Of a stretch of 28,672 nt of DNA, positions 9,643-20,523 are shown one piece after another. Within the stretch, counting starts at the first letter, position 1, and the number at the start of each line of letters is the position of its first letter. Made by a program: the position numbers and the translations under genes. Source of the stretch: Acanthamoeba lenticulata (Eukaryota; Discosea; Longamoebia; Acanthamoebidae); NCBI GenBank assembly GCA_002179805.1, contig NAVB01001460.1, positions 1-28,672 of the forward strand, given 5' to 3'. Under the pieces are notes generated by a model, which did not search any database, had not been told where the DNA came from, and saw only the letters and a program-made list of their open reading frames with translations.

Positions 9643-11792
9643 ATGCAGAACCTCAAGAGGAGCAGTCCGTCTGGTCCCGCAGAAGGAGAACCTGCCGTCG
9701 ATGTCGTTCAGCTCGAGGTGCCCGAGTCGGGGGAGGACCCACTTGGCGAGCAGGACGCCCCCCGAAAAGGCGTGGGCAAGGCCTGCAACTTTTGTCGTCG
9801 CGCCCATGCCTTGTGCGAGCTGTACGTCGGCTCATGCGCCCGCAAGATGCGTCCCTCGTTCCTTACCCGCGCGTTCGCAGGAAGCGGCCGTGCTCGCGGT
9901 GCGAGAAGGCCGGGCGGGCCCATCTCTGCACCGACGTCCCCCTTCGCAAGCGCGGCCGCCCAAGACGCGTCGACCTGCCCGCGCCGGTGGCCGTCGCGCC
10001 CAAGCCCACCGAGCCGCAGCCTCCGCAACCGCCAGCTCAGGAGACGCCAACGCCAGCGCCCGTCAGCGTCGTCGCCGACGCCGAGAAGCGCAAGGGCGCG
10101 CTGGTGGCCAGCGCGTTGGACATGGTGACCGACGAGCTGCGGCGCACGCGCGAGGATAACGAGCGCCTGCGGTCCAAGCTCAAGGAGACCAAGGCCCGGC
10201 TCAAGAAGGCCAAGGCCGAGGCCAAGCAGCTGCGCCACGCCCTCGCCGCCGCCCAGCAGCAGCGCGAGCAGGACGTCCGCCTCTCGCCTCCTCCGGTCCA
10301 GCATCTGCCGAGGTCTCAGCCTCAGCCTCAATTCCAGGCTCAGGCTCAGCCGCACGCCGCGCCCATGTCGGTGCCACAGATGGCCTATCTCGAGCCATCG
10401 CTGGCAGCGGTTGCGGCTGCGGCTTCGGACGAGGCAACAAAGAAGACGCCAAAGAAGCAGAAACGGATCGTCGCCACGCCGGCCAGTATGAACCCCTCGA
10501 GGAGCTCCTTCTTCTATTCAGCGCCGGTTCCGTCCGAATCCTCGCCTTCTTCCTCATCGTCTTCCTCGTCCTCGTCTTCGCCTTTGTCATCATCTTCAGT
10601 ATCCTATTCCTCCGATTCGTCGCCAACGTCGTTGTCGTCGTCATCGCCGCCGTTCATGGACGGCGGCTCGAGCGCGTTCGACGTCGGGCTCACACCGGCC
10701 GCCTCAACGACGATGTCGACGACGCACGACGTCCACGACGCGGCGTTCATGACGCCCACGCTCATACAGCAGCTGCAGTACTGGCTGCCGTTCCTCGCCG
10801 ACTACGTTGACCTGTCACCCCACGAGTTTGTCGTGAAGGACCTGAGGCACGGCCCGCGCGCCATCATCACCGTGACGCTCAAAGGCCATCATCGCTCATT
10901 CCTATGGACCACATCGCGTGTGCAGGTTGCCGATGGTGGTGTTCCACGTGAACCGGGGCATGGTGGCGCCCATCGTCTTCTACGCCAACCCGGCCTTTTG
11001 CCAGCTCGTCGGCTTCCCGCCGATCACGCTGGCCGGGTTTCCACTGACGCAGCTTTGGGTCGATCACGGGGGCTGTTCCCAGGCCAAAGCTTTCCAGTGG
11101 AACCGGTGAATATTATTTAATTTTATTTAATTTTATTACATCATATTATATTGTATTTGTTCCTGACTAAAAACAAATTTATATATTGCAGGCCGATGCA
11201 AGTGAGTGCAATCAGCACCTCCACCCCGCTGGTTCGATGCATCAACGGGCACACGTTGCGCGTCCAGTTTAGTATGCAATTTTTCTACGACGAGATCGGC
11301 CACGTACACACTTGCTCTTGTCCTGTCCACCACGAACGTCAGCTGATTTTTTTACTTGTTTTACTATTTTATTTTATTTTATTTTATTTTATTTTATTTT
11401 ATTTTATTTTATTTTATTTTATTTTATTTTTACTATTTTAGGTCAACTACGCGGTGGCCAGCGGGCACAGCTGGCACCACGACACCCTGCGCCCGGACGA
11501 GTACTTCTGGGCGCCGCTCGAGTGGCGCGAGCACTGCCCCTCCACGACCGGCCAAGGGTCGAACTGTCCGCTCAAAGACATGTCGTGTGGCGAAGAGAGC
11601 ACGACTGGTCGGTGCGACGGGAGCGGCGGCGGCGAGTGGAGCAGCAATGGCAGCGGCTGCCCCGGGCAGGGCGCGAGCCAGAGGACCACGGCCTTGGAAG
11701 ACACGGAGCTGCTCGACCTGATGCTGAACGGCGACCTGCACGCAGCAGATGACTTCATCATCCACGACTCAGCAGCGATGAACCTCAACTGA
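9643..11792 (+). CDS. Zn2Cys6 transcription factor with coiled coil and PAS-like domain
   Basis: Five exons are inferred: 9643-9821, 9881-10846, 10926-11105, 11192-11303 and 11442-11792 (595 aa). Joining exons 1 and 2 makes a binuclear zinc cluster with Cys at 48, 51, 58, 64, 67 and 76 (spacing C-X2-C-X6-C-X5-C-X2-C-X8-C; core CNFCRRAHALCE, RPCSRCEKAG), then a basic KRGRPRR linker and a heptad-like coiled coil at about residues 130-195. A Gln/Pro- and Ser-rich stretch follows, then a PAS-like segment (LPMVVFHVN, VFYANPAFCQLVGFPP). Zinc cluster plus PAS matches the fungal ERT1/AcuK/RDS2 group that controls gluconeogenesis; a metabolic role here is inference only. The exon 2-3 intron only works with a GC donor at 10847. 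The start ATG at 9643 is the first in frame. The C-terminal 110 residues are Gly/Ser/Asp-rich and unassigned. Confidence 0.8.
10847..10925 (+). other. Probable GC-AG intron
   Basis: To keep the zinc-cluster exon and the PAS exon in one frame, the donor must leave phase 2. No good GT donor near the domain does. AG|GCACGG at 10847 does; it equals the local consensus AG|GTACG with one T-to-C change at position +2. The acceptor is TGTGCAG ending at 10925. The joined protein reads VVKDLRLPMVVFHVN. Confidence 0.6.
11366..11430. repeat. (ATTTT)13 pentanucleotide repeat
   Basis: Thirteen perfect copies of ATTTT fill the 3' part of the last intron (11304-11441) of the Zn2Cys6 gene, just before the acceptor ATTTTAG. 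The repeat doubles as the pyrimidine-rich tract of the splice site. Confidence 0.95.
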
Positions 11793-11852
11793 ACATAATC
11801 TTTTATTTTAAAATAAATAAAAACAACATATAATCATTAATTGGTGCACATT

Positions 11853-12838
11853 TTATTCGTTTGTTTTTTGGCACGTCATCTGCACTTTTTCGTCCTCGAC
11901 CGACACTTGCAGCAAACGATCCCCATTTTCCTTCTCCGTCGTCTCGATCTTCACGGCGTGGCCGCGCTTGGTGAGGAACTTGTGCAGATGAGCCAACTCG
12001 ACCTTTGGGGCCGCGTGGTTCCGACCGCCTGGCAGGTCGTCGCCCAGCAGGTAGGTGCAGAGCTGGAGCGCTACCGCTCTCGAATCACCTGTTGAGAGAT
12101 ACAACAGTGAGGCACCGCCCACGAAAGCGTGTTTAACATCTTGAGATGCATAAGATTGCACCCCTATCAAGCAGCTTGGCTGCTGCCAACGCGTCGGCGT
12201 GCATCTCTCGGTAGTGAAGGAAACGCCGCTCGCTGTAAACATACGCGCCACCAATAGAGAGCGATCCCAGGAGCGCGGGGATGAAGAGGTCGCTGCCCCT
12301 GATCGGGACAAGCGACCGTAGAAGGGGTCGAACCCGCGGGAGAACCGTGGCGATGAAGAGCCCAGTGGAAAACGTGGCTACACCGGCAAACACGGACTTA
12401 AAGGCAATAAACTTCTGCTCGATGCGGTCGTGCAAGTGTGCTTTTTTACATTTTTAGATTGTCAGTTGTTATCCTCCAGTAAAAGAGAACAGGAGGATGA
12501 GTACCCACTTCATGCCAGAGCGCAAACCTGCGGAGAGGAAGCAGTTCTTCGGCGAACATGGCCGGTTGTGCTGAGGTTGGTCCTCTGGCCAGCGAGTTCT
12601 CCAACACTTCCAGGCCGGATAGAGAAACTTTAACCTCACGGGTGAGCGTGTTGACGCCTGCGACCCAGCCCGGCTTGAGGGCGGACACGAACTCAAGCCT
12701 CACGCTTTCCGGTGCAATGTCAAAAGCTACTAACGCATCGTGCAGTTCCCTCCGATGCCAATCCTTCCACGCGTTCAAGGTCTCATCATGCTGTTCTGCG
12801 CTCACGGCCTCTTCCTTGGTGGCGCCATCTTCATGCAT
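11853..12838 (-). CDS. M48-like membrane zinc metallopeptidase
   Basis: Three exons are inferred: 12838-12505, 12440-12162 and 12088-11853 (282 aa). The exon 1-2 junction creates the zinc-binding motif HEVAH at residues 109-113, with catalytic Glu110. The third ligand is likely Glu190 in HYREMHADALAAA, which matches the ExxAD signature of family M48 (HtpX/Ste24/OMA1 type). Two hydrophobic segments lie between them at about 124-146 and 162-181, as in HtpX-like enzymes, so the protein is probably membrane-embedded. There is no long N-terminal membrane region, and at 282 aa it is compact. The C-terminal 80 residues have no recognised fold. The substrate and organelle are unknown; no clear targeting peptide is seen. 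Overall similarity outside the two motifs was not testable here. Confidence 0.75.
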
Positions 12839-12895
12839 TGTGGTGTGATAAATAAAAAAGTATCACCAGTTTTAGCCCTCCAGTTTTCTTGTCAC

Positions 12896-13042
12896 ATGGC
12901 CCGAAAGTCTCCTGTGGCTGGAAACCCTCCTGCCGCTAACAACAGCCTCGAGGCATCTTGCTATGACATCATTAAGTCAAAGTGCGAGTCGTCTCTTGCG
13001 CTGATTGAGGAGTGGAAGGACATCACCCAAGCTCAGCCATAA
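12896..13042 (+). CDS. Hypothetical 48-residue protein
   Basis: A short frame from ATG 12896 to TAA 13040-13042. It begins MARKSPVAG, is Asn/Ala/Pro-rich to about residue 18, and then has a helix-like segment (CYDIIKSKCESSLALIEEW). Codon choice is mixed. The ORF is flanked by AT-rich DNA, and an AATAAA follows at 13056, which suggests a transcript end. It starts only 57 bases from the divergent peptidase ATG and ends 20 bases from the converging F-box gene. It could be complete, or the last exon of a small gene. No family is recognised. Confidence 0.4.
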   Translation: MARKSPVAGNPPAANNSLEASCYDIIKSKCESSLALIEEWKDITQAQP

Positions 13043-13055
13043 AATGTACAAAAAA

Positions 13056-13061
13056 AATAAA
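13056..13061 (+). terminator. Poly(A) signal between converging genes
   Basis: AATAAA sits in an A-rich run of only about 20 bases between the stop of the 48-residue ORF (13042) and the stop of the F-box/LRR gene on the other strand (13063). The two transcripts must therefore overlap at their 3' ends. Confidence 0.4.
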
Positions 13062-13062
13062 A

Positions 13063-16000
13063 TCAAACATAGGCAAGCCAGAGGAGGGCGTCGATGCGCT
13101 GGACGAGGAGGCTGGCCTGCGCAGCAGCCACGCCGCTCAAGGGCGTGTGGGACAGCAGCTGAGCCCGGCCCGAGCGCCGGCCCTGGTAGGTCTCCTGCAC
13201 CACCTTCAGTCGCATCTCGTGTCGCTGGAGCTGCGCTTCCTTGAGCTTGTCCTCGAACATCGCCTCGTCCTGTGTGACACGTCAGCAAGCTGGCGTGGCC
13301 AACGCGCATTGGCTACACAGGCCCAGAAGGAAAGACGTACAAAGTCGCGGAGCTGGGAGAGGGCCTGGGCCGAGGCGCCCAGCAGCGGCGCGGCGGCCTC
13401 GTCAAAAGCGCGCAGCCACAGGTCGCCCGAGTGGTCCACCACGCGCAGGCTGGCCATGTAGCGGTACACGAAGCTGTCGTAGACCCGCCCGCAGGCCTTG
13501 CACATCCACCGCCGCCCGGGCGTCGTCGCATCGTCGCCGCCTTCGCCATAGTACTCCTCGACCTTCTTGTGGCACTTGGGCCACGGGCAGGCCGGGTACC
13601 ACATGCCCGAGCGGCGGATCTCGTGCACCGTGCAAACGACGCTCACGTATTCCTGTTTAAAATATTTTTAAATTAATCATCATATATTTAATTTTTATTT
13701 ATTTTTGATTTTTAAAAAATGTGGAGGCGGAGAAAGTACCGTGGGGCAGGTGGCGGCGCACTCAAACGACGAGCAGAGGGCTTTGACCTCCTTGAGCGTC
13801 ATGGGCCGGTAGTCGTGGTAGGCCACGGTGGTGCGGTTGGTGGGCGCCACGCGACCCAGGAAGCGCTCGATGGGGACCTTCCCAATGTGCGGACAGTCGT
13901 AAAGCTCGAGCTCATGCGGCAGTTGAGCTGTATTAGAAAAAAAATGTTAAATTTAACAATTAATTGTAGAAATAATAATAATTGAATTGAAATAAAATGA
14001 CGTACGATGGTCGACGAGGAGGTCGAAGATGGCCGGAGTGATGCGTTGACAGTAGGAGAGGTCGAGCTTGCGCAACCGTCGTCGGCGCAGCTCGACGGGC
14101 AGAGCCGCGAAGAAGGCCGCCACCGCCGCATCGTCAAGCTGGTCGCACCGCCGCAGGGCCTTACGTAGGGCCAACAACCAAGGACGTGACGTCAGCAGCG
14201 CTGTTAAAGGAAGCCAGCCCCAGAGAGACGAGGCCGCGTACAAGGTGGGTGAGCTGGAGGCAGTGGCTGGCGAGGGCGACGAGCGAGGCGGCGGTGATGG
14301 GCAGCTCGGTGGCCTCCAGTGCGTGGAGGGTGGACCCCAAGTGGAGCGCAACGGCTTCGAGCCCCACGTCCGTGACCTGCCCGCACTCCCACAAACTGCC
14401 GCCAAAACATCATTAAATAAATTGATAATTATTTATATAAATAATAAATGATCATATGTCCAGAAAACGGAGGACATACTCGAGATTCTTGATGGACCGG
14501 CAGCCTTGCACCAGGGGGACGATGCCGGCGTCGGTGATCTTGAGGCATCGACGCAGGGAGAGCTCTTCCAGCTGCCGACAGCCTGCAAAGGACAAGTCCA
14601 CGAGATGAGCAACGCAACATCAAGAAGAAGAAGAAGAAGAGTTGGTCATGGCGCGTACCGTGGGCGAGATGGGCCAGCGCGATGTCGCTAATGTCAGACT
14701 CAGCCAGTTCAAGCGACTTGAGGGCCGGCGCGCACTGCGCGATGGTCACCACGGTCGCGTCCGTCACCCGCCTGACGCCCTGTCGTCGTAAAGCATCGTA
14801 TGAGCTTCGGTCGAAGTGATTTCGATGCAAGGCTGATGCGGCACGTACCCATAGGTCGATTTTTGTGAGCGCGCCGCTCGCGGCGTTGGCCTGAAGCAGC
14901 GCGACGATGCCGGCGTCCGTCACGCCATTGGTGCACCGCCGAAGGCTGACCTCGCGCAGCTCGTGGCATCGCTGGGCCAGCTCGAGCAGGCCCTCGTCCG
15001 TCACGGCCGTCTCGCCGAGCCAGAGGGTGCGGAGATGCGGGAAGCTCGCCGCGATGGCGCTCACCGCGTGGTCGTACACGTTGACGCCCCATAGGTCGAG
15101 CTCCTCCAGCCCGCGTCGCGCCGGCGGCTGCCCGTCGCCGTCGCCGACGTTCTCGGACTTGGCCTGCAGCGCTGGCCGGGGCATGGCCCAGCCGTCGCCG
15201 TCAGCCCCGCCGTCAACGTCCTCTTGCTTAAAGTAGTCGTCGTCTTCATTGTCGCCGCTCGCGGCGTGCTGCCAGGCGAGGGCCATGGTGGCCAGGGCGG
15301 CTGAGGTGAGCTCCGTGCAGCGCCGGAGCGTGAGCGCGGTCAGCCCGGGGAAGGAGCCCGGATTGAGCAGGGCCAGCGCGCGGTCGGTGATGGGATTCTC
15401 GGCCAGCGAGAGCCGGCGCAGGCGCGGGCAGCCCGCGGCCAGCGTCTCGACGACGCGGTCCGTCACGCGGCAGCCCCACAGGTCGAGCGCCTCGAGGTTC
15501 GGCAGGGCCGAGACCAGCTGTACGATGCAGGGCTCCGGCGGGGCGCACTTAAGGAGCGACACCTCGCGCAGGTAGACGCTGGGCGGCAGGAGGACCAATA
15601 GGTTCGGGCCGCTGGTGGGCGAGCCCGGGTGGGACGAGCTCGTCGGCGAGCGGTGGGGCGACGTCGGGGCCGAGCGCGAGGCCGGCAGCCGAGGCGGCGT
15701 GGCGTAGGGCGACGTCGGCGCCGACTTGGCCGCCGACGATGATGACGTTGAGTAGCGCGTCGGCCGGGCGGGCGACAACAGCGACGAGGCCGTCGGCGTC
15801 GATGGCGGTGACGAGAAGAGCGAGCGCGACGACGACGATTGGGGCCGGTGGGCCGATGATGGCGTCACTACGAACGTGGGAGTGGACACCGCCCCGCCTC
15901 GTCCGCGGCCCGATGACGACGCCGATGGCGTGGCTCGCGATGGCGGCTGCCTCGCCGGTGCGCCGCGCGGCCCAGGGTGCATTGGCGACGGCCCGGGCGT

Positions 16001-17987
16001 GGGGCAGGGCGAGGCCAGTGGGCTCGGGTTCGCCCAGGGCGAGGCCCCGGCAGGCTCGAAGAAGCCGCCCGGCACGCCGGGTGAGGCGTCGAGGCCGGTG
16101 CAGTTCTTGACCTCGAGCACGCGCAGGTAGGGCGCCCACCGGGCGTAGAGGCTGTGGACAAAGGCCAGGTTACGAATGGCGTCGAGCTCCATCAGGCGCA
16201 GCGTCTCCAGGTGCTGCTCGGCCACCGGGTCGGCTTCGTCGCCGAGAGCCTTGGGCGGCGTCTGCCGGTCGACGAGCTGGTCGTCACCGGGCGGCGCACA
16301 CATCTCGACGAGGGCCTTGATGTCGTCGAGCGAGAGGAGAGCGCAGTAGGAGAGGTTGAGCGACCGCACGCGGCCGCGCTGCTCGAGGCCACTCAGTAGC
16401 GCTGACGAGCGCAGCAGGTCCCGAGTCTGCGCGTTCGAGTCCTCTCCGTATCCTGCGGGGAAAACAATTATTTAAAAATAAAAAAAGAGGAAATAAAAAA
16501 GATGGAAATGCGCAAGAATAATAAATCAATAAATCAATAAATAGCGAACCACGACAGCGGGAGAGGACGTCGGCGATGTGGGCTCTGGTGGCGCGCTTGC
16601 CCACGGGCGAGAAGTCGAACGAGTGGATGGCCGACCAGACGAGGGCGGCCGCCGGCGAGGCCAGAAGCAGGTGGTGCAGCTGTCGGCACGAGGCGGCCAG
16701 GGCCAGGAGGTCGAGGTAGCCCCAGCCGTAGTCCAGGTAGTGCGACAGCAAGAAGACCAGCAGGGACGTGTCCAGCGCCAGCAGCGGCGAGTCCTCCTGC
16801 CGATGGGGCAGCGCCAGCGCAAAGGTCGTCCCATTGGCGGTTTCCTCGCCGTCCTCGCTCGCGATGGCGGTGGTCCTGCGCCTACGCTCGTCCTGCGAGG
16901 CATAGGGCGCGCTGGCCAGCGGCGACGAGCCAACGACAGCGTCATCGTCCGCTCGCTTGCGTTTGCCGCCACCGACGACCTCCATGGAAGACGCGGCCTG
17001 TGACTCATCAGCGGCGAACTCGGGCCCGAGCGAGCCGAGTGTGTCCTCGTGCGGCGGCGGTTGCTGGGATTGGAAGGCGGGAAGGTAGGCCGAGGCCGGG
17101 ATGGTGAAGGGCGTGGGCGGCGTCATGGACGACTGGGAGGCGGCCAGCGACTGCGACTGCGATGAGGCCTGCGAGGCTTGGGAGGCGAGCTGGGAGGAGG
17201 CCGTGGCCTGCGATCCATACAACGGGGTGGAGGCCAGCGAGGAGGAGAAGCCAGGCGTGCAGGACTGGCTGGCGGCGTAGTCCAACGAGGCGGCGTCCGA
17301 CGTGGCAAGCGCCACGGCCGCTGATGGCGCACCGCTGTCGGCCACGTAGATGATCTCCAGCACGACGGTCGGGTGGGCCATGCGCTCGGTCTGGTAGACG
17401 TCTGGGCCGCCGCCCTCGTTCGCCGGCACCTCATGGAGGGCGATCACCGGGTAGAAGCGCACCTCGATCGCCATCTCGCGCGGCGCGGCTGTGGTTTGGT
17501 GCGTCGGCTGCTCGGCGTATTGCTCCAGCGCAGCAAACGTGATGCCATCCATCGCCAGGTGCGCCGACGGCCACAGCAGTGGGTTGGCCGCATTTTTCTG
17601 ATTTATTTCACCATTATTATTTTTAATTAGTAAAATTAAAAAATAATTGATTAAGAAAACTCTTTTTTGATGAGGACGCACCTGCCCACCGACAAAGATT
17701 TCAACCTCGGTCGGAAGCGAGGAGGGTTGTGTTATTGTGGGCTTGTGATTAATCACTACTTTCAGTGCGTGTTCCTCCAGGTCGGGCCCTACCGCGTACA
17801 ACCGCCCGTCGCGCCACTCTCTGCAGTGCCGCCGCACCAGATGAGAATGAGCAAAAGCAGAAGTTTCGTGCGACACTACGCACTGGCGCAGGCTCTCTTG
17901 ACTCAGTTCAGAATCGTCTGCGGTTGTAGCGGAAGGATTGCGTTGGAGCTGCAGGACAAGTTGGTACTCCCCCTGCTCCACAGACAT
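13063..17987 (-). CDS. F-box/leucine-rich-repeat protein fused to an RPA1 C-terminal (DBD-C) domain
   Basis: Ten exons are inferred: 17987-17682, 17597-16550, 16452-14849, 14779-14659, 14582-14480, 14395-14242, 14159-14006, 13927-13740, 13652-13341 and 13269-13063; 4197 bases, 1398 aa. Order: an unassigned N-terminus with a Ser/Gln-rich linker and basic KRKR; an F-box-like helix set at about 378-430 (LLALAASCRQLHHLLLASPA); about 16 leucine-rich repeats of AMN1/FBXL type at about 470-1185 (LEALDLWGCRVTD, LEELSLRRCLKITDAG, LRKLDLSYCQRITP), with a Pro/Ser insert; then at about 1205-1360 the RPA1 DBD-C fold with a CX4C...CX2C zinc ribbon (CPWPKC, CKAC) and the RPA core VVDHSGDLWLRAFDEAA. The last repeat and the start of the RPA part share exon 13927-13740 without a stop, so the fusion is not an annotation artefact. 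F-box/LRR proteins act as SCF ubiquitin-ligase receptors; a link to single-stranded DNA is inference. Confidence 0.85.
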
Positions 17988-18192
17988 CGTGCATCAATTG
18001 GGAATTAAGGTACTCTCGGGGGACAAACAGATGAATGTACTGGCCGTTACGTGCACGAAACAAATTCCTGTCTTTTCGTTTTTTTCGAAGAAGAGGTTGA
18101 CGATGGAAATTTCGGTCGCAAGAAAACGCAAGGAAATGTGCCAGCGAGAAAGAAGCGAGACAGGAAAGAATCATTCAACACAAAAGAGTAAG
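17988..18192. promoter_or_regulatory. Divergent promoter region
   Basis: About 205 bases separate the ATG of the F-box/LRR-RPA gene from the ATG of the DUF2462 gene on the other strand. They should contain both promoters. No clear TATA box is visible. The sequence is purine-rich on the plus strand close to the DUF2462 start. Confidence 0.35.
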
Positions 18193-18741
18193 ATGCCACA
18201 AGGAAGCGTGTCAAAGGCGGGGGTTGGGGTGCAAAAGACGAAAAAGAACATCACAAAGCCAACCAGTATGTAGTGATTCCTCTCTTTCTTGCTTTTGGTC
18301 CAAGCAGTTTGACCAATTTATTGCTCCTATCGAATAGCCCGCAAGGGAGCTCCCGTAAAGCAAAAGCCCAAGAGTGGCACGGAGAAGGCGCGCCAGGTAT
18401 CTCTTGTCCATCTCCTACTCTCGCAATTCAACACCTAATTTTCCATTTCGGAAATTGAACAGAAATTGGGCAAAACGATTAATCGCAACATCGAGAACAT
18501 CATTGCTGAGAAGGCCATCAAGAATGGTGCCAAACTCAAGATGATCCAACCCGAAGCTAAGGGTAGGGACACGTCGCAACAGCGTGTCAAGCGATTCAAG
18601 AACAAGATCCATGAAGAGAAGAAGGAGGCCAAGAAGAAGAAGCATACGCAAGCCCTGGCCACGACCATCCCTATCTCTCTGCCAACCCCTTCTTCCTCTT
18701 CCTCTACCACGGCCACCGCGCCAACAACACCACGAACGTAG
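18193..18741 (+). CDS. UPF0390 / DUF2462 small basic protein
   Basis: Three exons are inferred: 18193-18265, 18338-18396 and 18463-18741 (136 aa). The N-terminus MPQGSVSKAG and the very Lys-rich body, with KKTKKN, RKGAPVKQKPKSG and then KLGKTINRNIENIIAEKA, match the UPF0390/DUF2462 family (human C19orf53-like). Those proteins are about 90-100 residues, very basic and of unknown molecular role, with nucleolar association suggested. Here a longer tail is added: a Lys/Glu-rich helix (KIHEEKKEAKKKK), then a Ser/Thr/Pro-rich end. The tail could instead be intronic, because AAGG|GTAGGG at about 18563 is a possible donor, but the open frame runs through to a TAG. Confidence 0.7.
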
Positions 18742-18997
18742 CGAGTAGCCCTCAAAGAATACAACACCTTCTTTTTGGCCTACATCTCGCGACACTCACC
18801 CGAGCACAAGGCGCACAAGCGAGTTGCCGCCTGTTGCTTGTTTGCCCAAACCACCACTAACCAACACGGAGGGGCGCGCATAGCGTGGCGTTGGAGCCGT
18901 TGATGGTTTGGGCGGGAAGGCCGATCATGGGCCGCCCGTTACGAAAACACAGAGACGTTGATGGCAACGGCCGCCTTGTTGGTGTGTCGACGCAGGA
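18742..18997. other. Intergenic region before histone H3
   Basis: There is no ORF with family features. The stretch holds the 3' flank of the DUF2462 gene and the distal promoter of the H3 gene. No tRNA-like arms, long repeats or inverted repeats were seen. Confidence 0.4.
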
Positions 18998-19043
18998 CCA
19001 ATCCGGCCGGTTCCGTCAACGGTTTGCTGGCGCGCCATAAAAC
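18998..19043 (+). promoter_or_regulatory. Putative H3 core promoter (CCAAT and TATA-like)
   Basis: A CCAAT pentamer at 18998-19002 and a TATA-like CATAAAAC at 19036-19043 lie about 35 bases apart and 93 bases or more before the H3 ATG. The spacing resembles histone promoters in other eukaryotes. This rests on motif matching only. Confidence 0.4.
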
Positions 19044-19135
19044 GTCGGCCGTTGGGGTAGTTCGATTTTCTTCATCTTGCGCTGCCCCAAGAAGACACAC
19101 CACCTTCCTCCCCTTACCAAAGAATCAATTAAACG

Positions 19136-19739
<604 letters not shown>

Positions 19740-19950
19740 GCGTGTAGCCACAAGTCTGTTGCTGCTGATGACGCTCTCTTTCGACTCTCGCTCGGCTTGT
19801 CTGGAGGGACGGCCCACGAGCGATTTCCGGCTGACCTTCACCGAATGGAAGGAAACAAACGACAAAAAGATGGCCCGAACAGTCTGCAACGCGAGCGATG
19901 ACCGTGTGTACAGTTACAAGATCTCTGTTCAATTTTGCCTGATAAACAGA

Positions 19951-19956
19951 AATAAA
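19951..19956 (+). terminator. Poly(A) signal of the H3 gene
   Basis: AATAAA occurs 212 bases after the H3 stop, in an AT-rich stretch. No canonical histone 3' stem-loop was found between the stop and this point. Confidence 0.5.
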
Positions 19957-20523
19957 ATCCTTTTACTAAACTTGCCTTCTTCAAGTTCTTGAGTAGATGC
20001 TGGTATTCGAAAGTATTCGTCACTTACGAGCACGTCAAGTTTAAAATATTTCTAACGGCATCTTATTTCGACAATGCAAGAGGGGCCTCTCCTGCTCCAC
20101 AACGTCCAGTTAGAATTCTGAAGCAGGCCCTGCAGGCTGCCGTGCTGGGCACCTCGGTCACGATGCACAGGTTGGGCTGCTCGACGCAGCGCCCACCTTC
20201 ACCTTCACCTTCACCTTTTTGCAGTGAGATCAAGCTGTTGTGAGTGTCGCCCCCCAGTCACCCCGATGAGAAAAGAATGTTAGGATAGCTCACCGGTTTG
20301 CTTTTTGGTGTTCTGGTGGCCACGGAGCAGTCAAACCTTAACAGTATCTAGCCAACCAGTTCGACATATTATCTCCACGTTGCACGAGAGCACCAGCGCG
20401 GGCCTGCCAAAGGCCAAGTGCTACAGTACGCGATTCCCAACTCTAAGCCTCTTGTTCTCGCCCCTTTCCCGTACCTTTTTAATACCACCCGGGAACTCCC
20501 GCCACTTGACCTGTTTTCACGAG
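19957..20523. other. Intergenic region, no supported gene
   Basis: This 567-base gap holds only short frames without family features. The frame of the next gene is open from 20305, but the residues before 20524 look random and the ATG at 20524 starts the conserved-looking part. A short hexamer repeat lies at 20195. The promoter of the hSac2-like gene should be here. Confidence 0.4.
20195..20217. repeat. Short ACCTTC tandem repeat
   Basis: Nearly four head-to-tail copies of ACCTTC lie in the intergenic region before the hSac2-like gene, followed by a T-run. It may be chance low complexity or a binding-site cluster. Confidence 0.7.

Noticed and set aside
12320..12345. tRNA-like GGTCGAACCCG segment
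   Set aside because: It resembles a T-arm but no matching acceptor stem, D-arm or anticodon arm was found, and it lies in a conserved exon of the peptidase.
13063..13740. Separate RPA1 gene adjacent to an F-box gene
   Set aside because: No DBD-A, DBD-B or start codon precedes the DBD-C part, and the last leucine-rich repeat is in the same exon and frame.
19740..19830. Histone-type 3' stem-loop
   Set aside because: No inverted repeat of the canonical 6-bp stem and 4-base loop was found after the H3 stop; a poly(A) signal is present instead.
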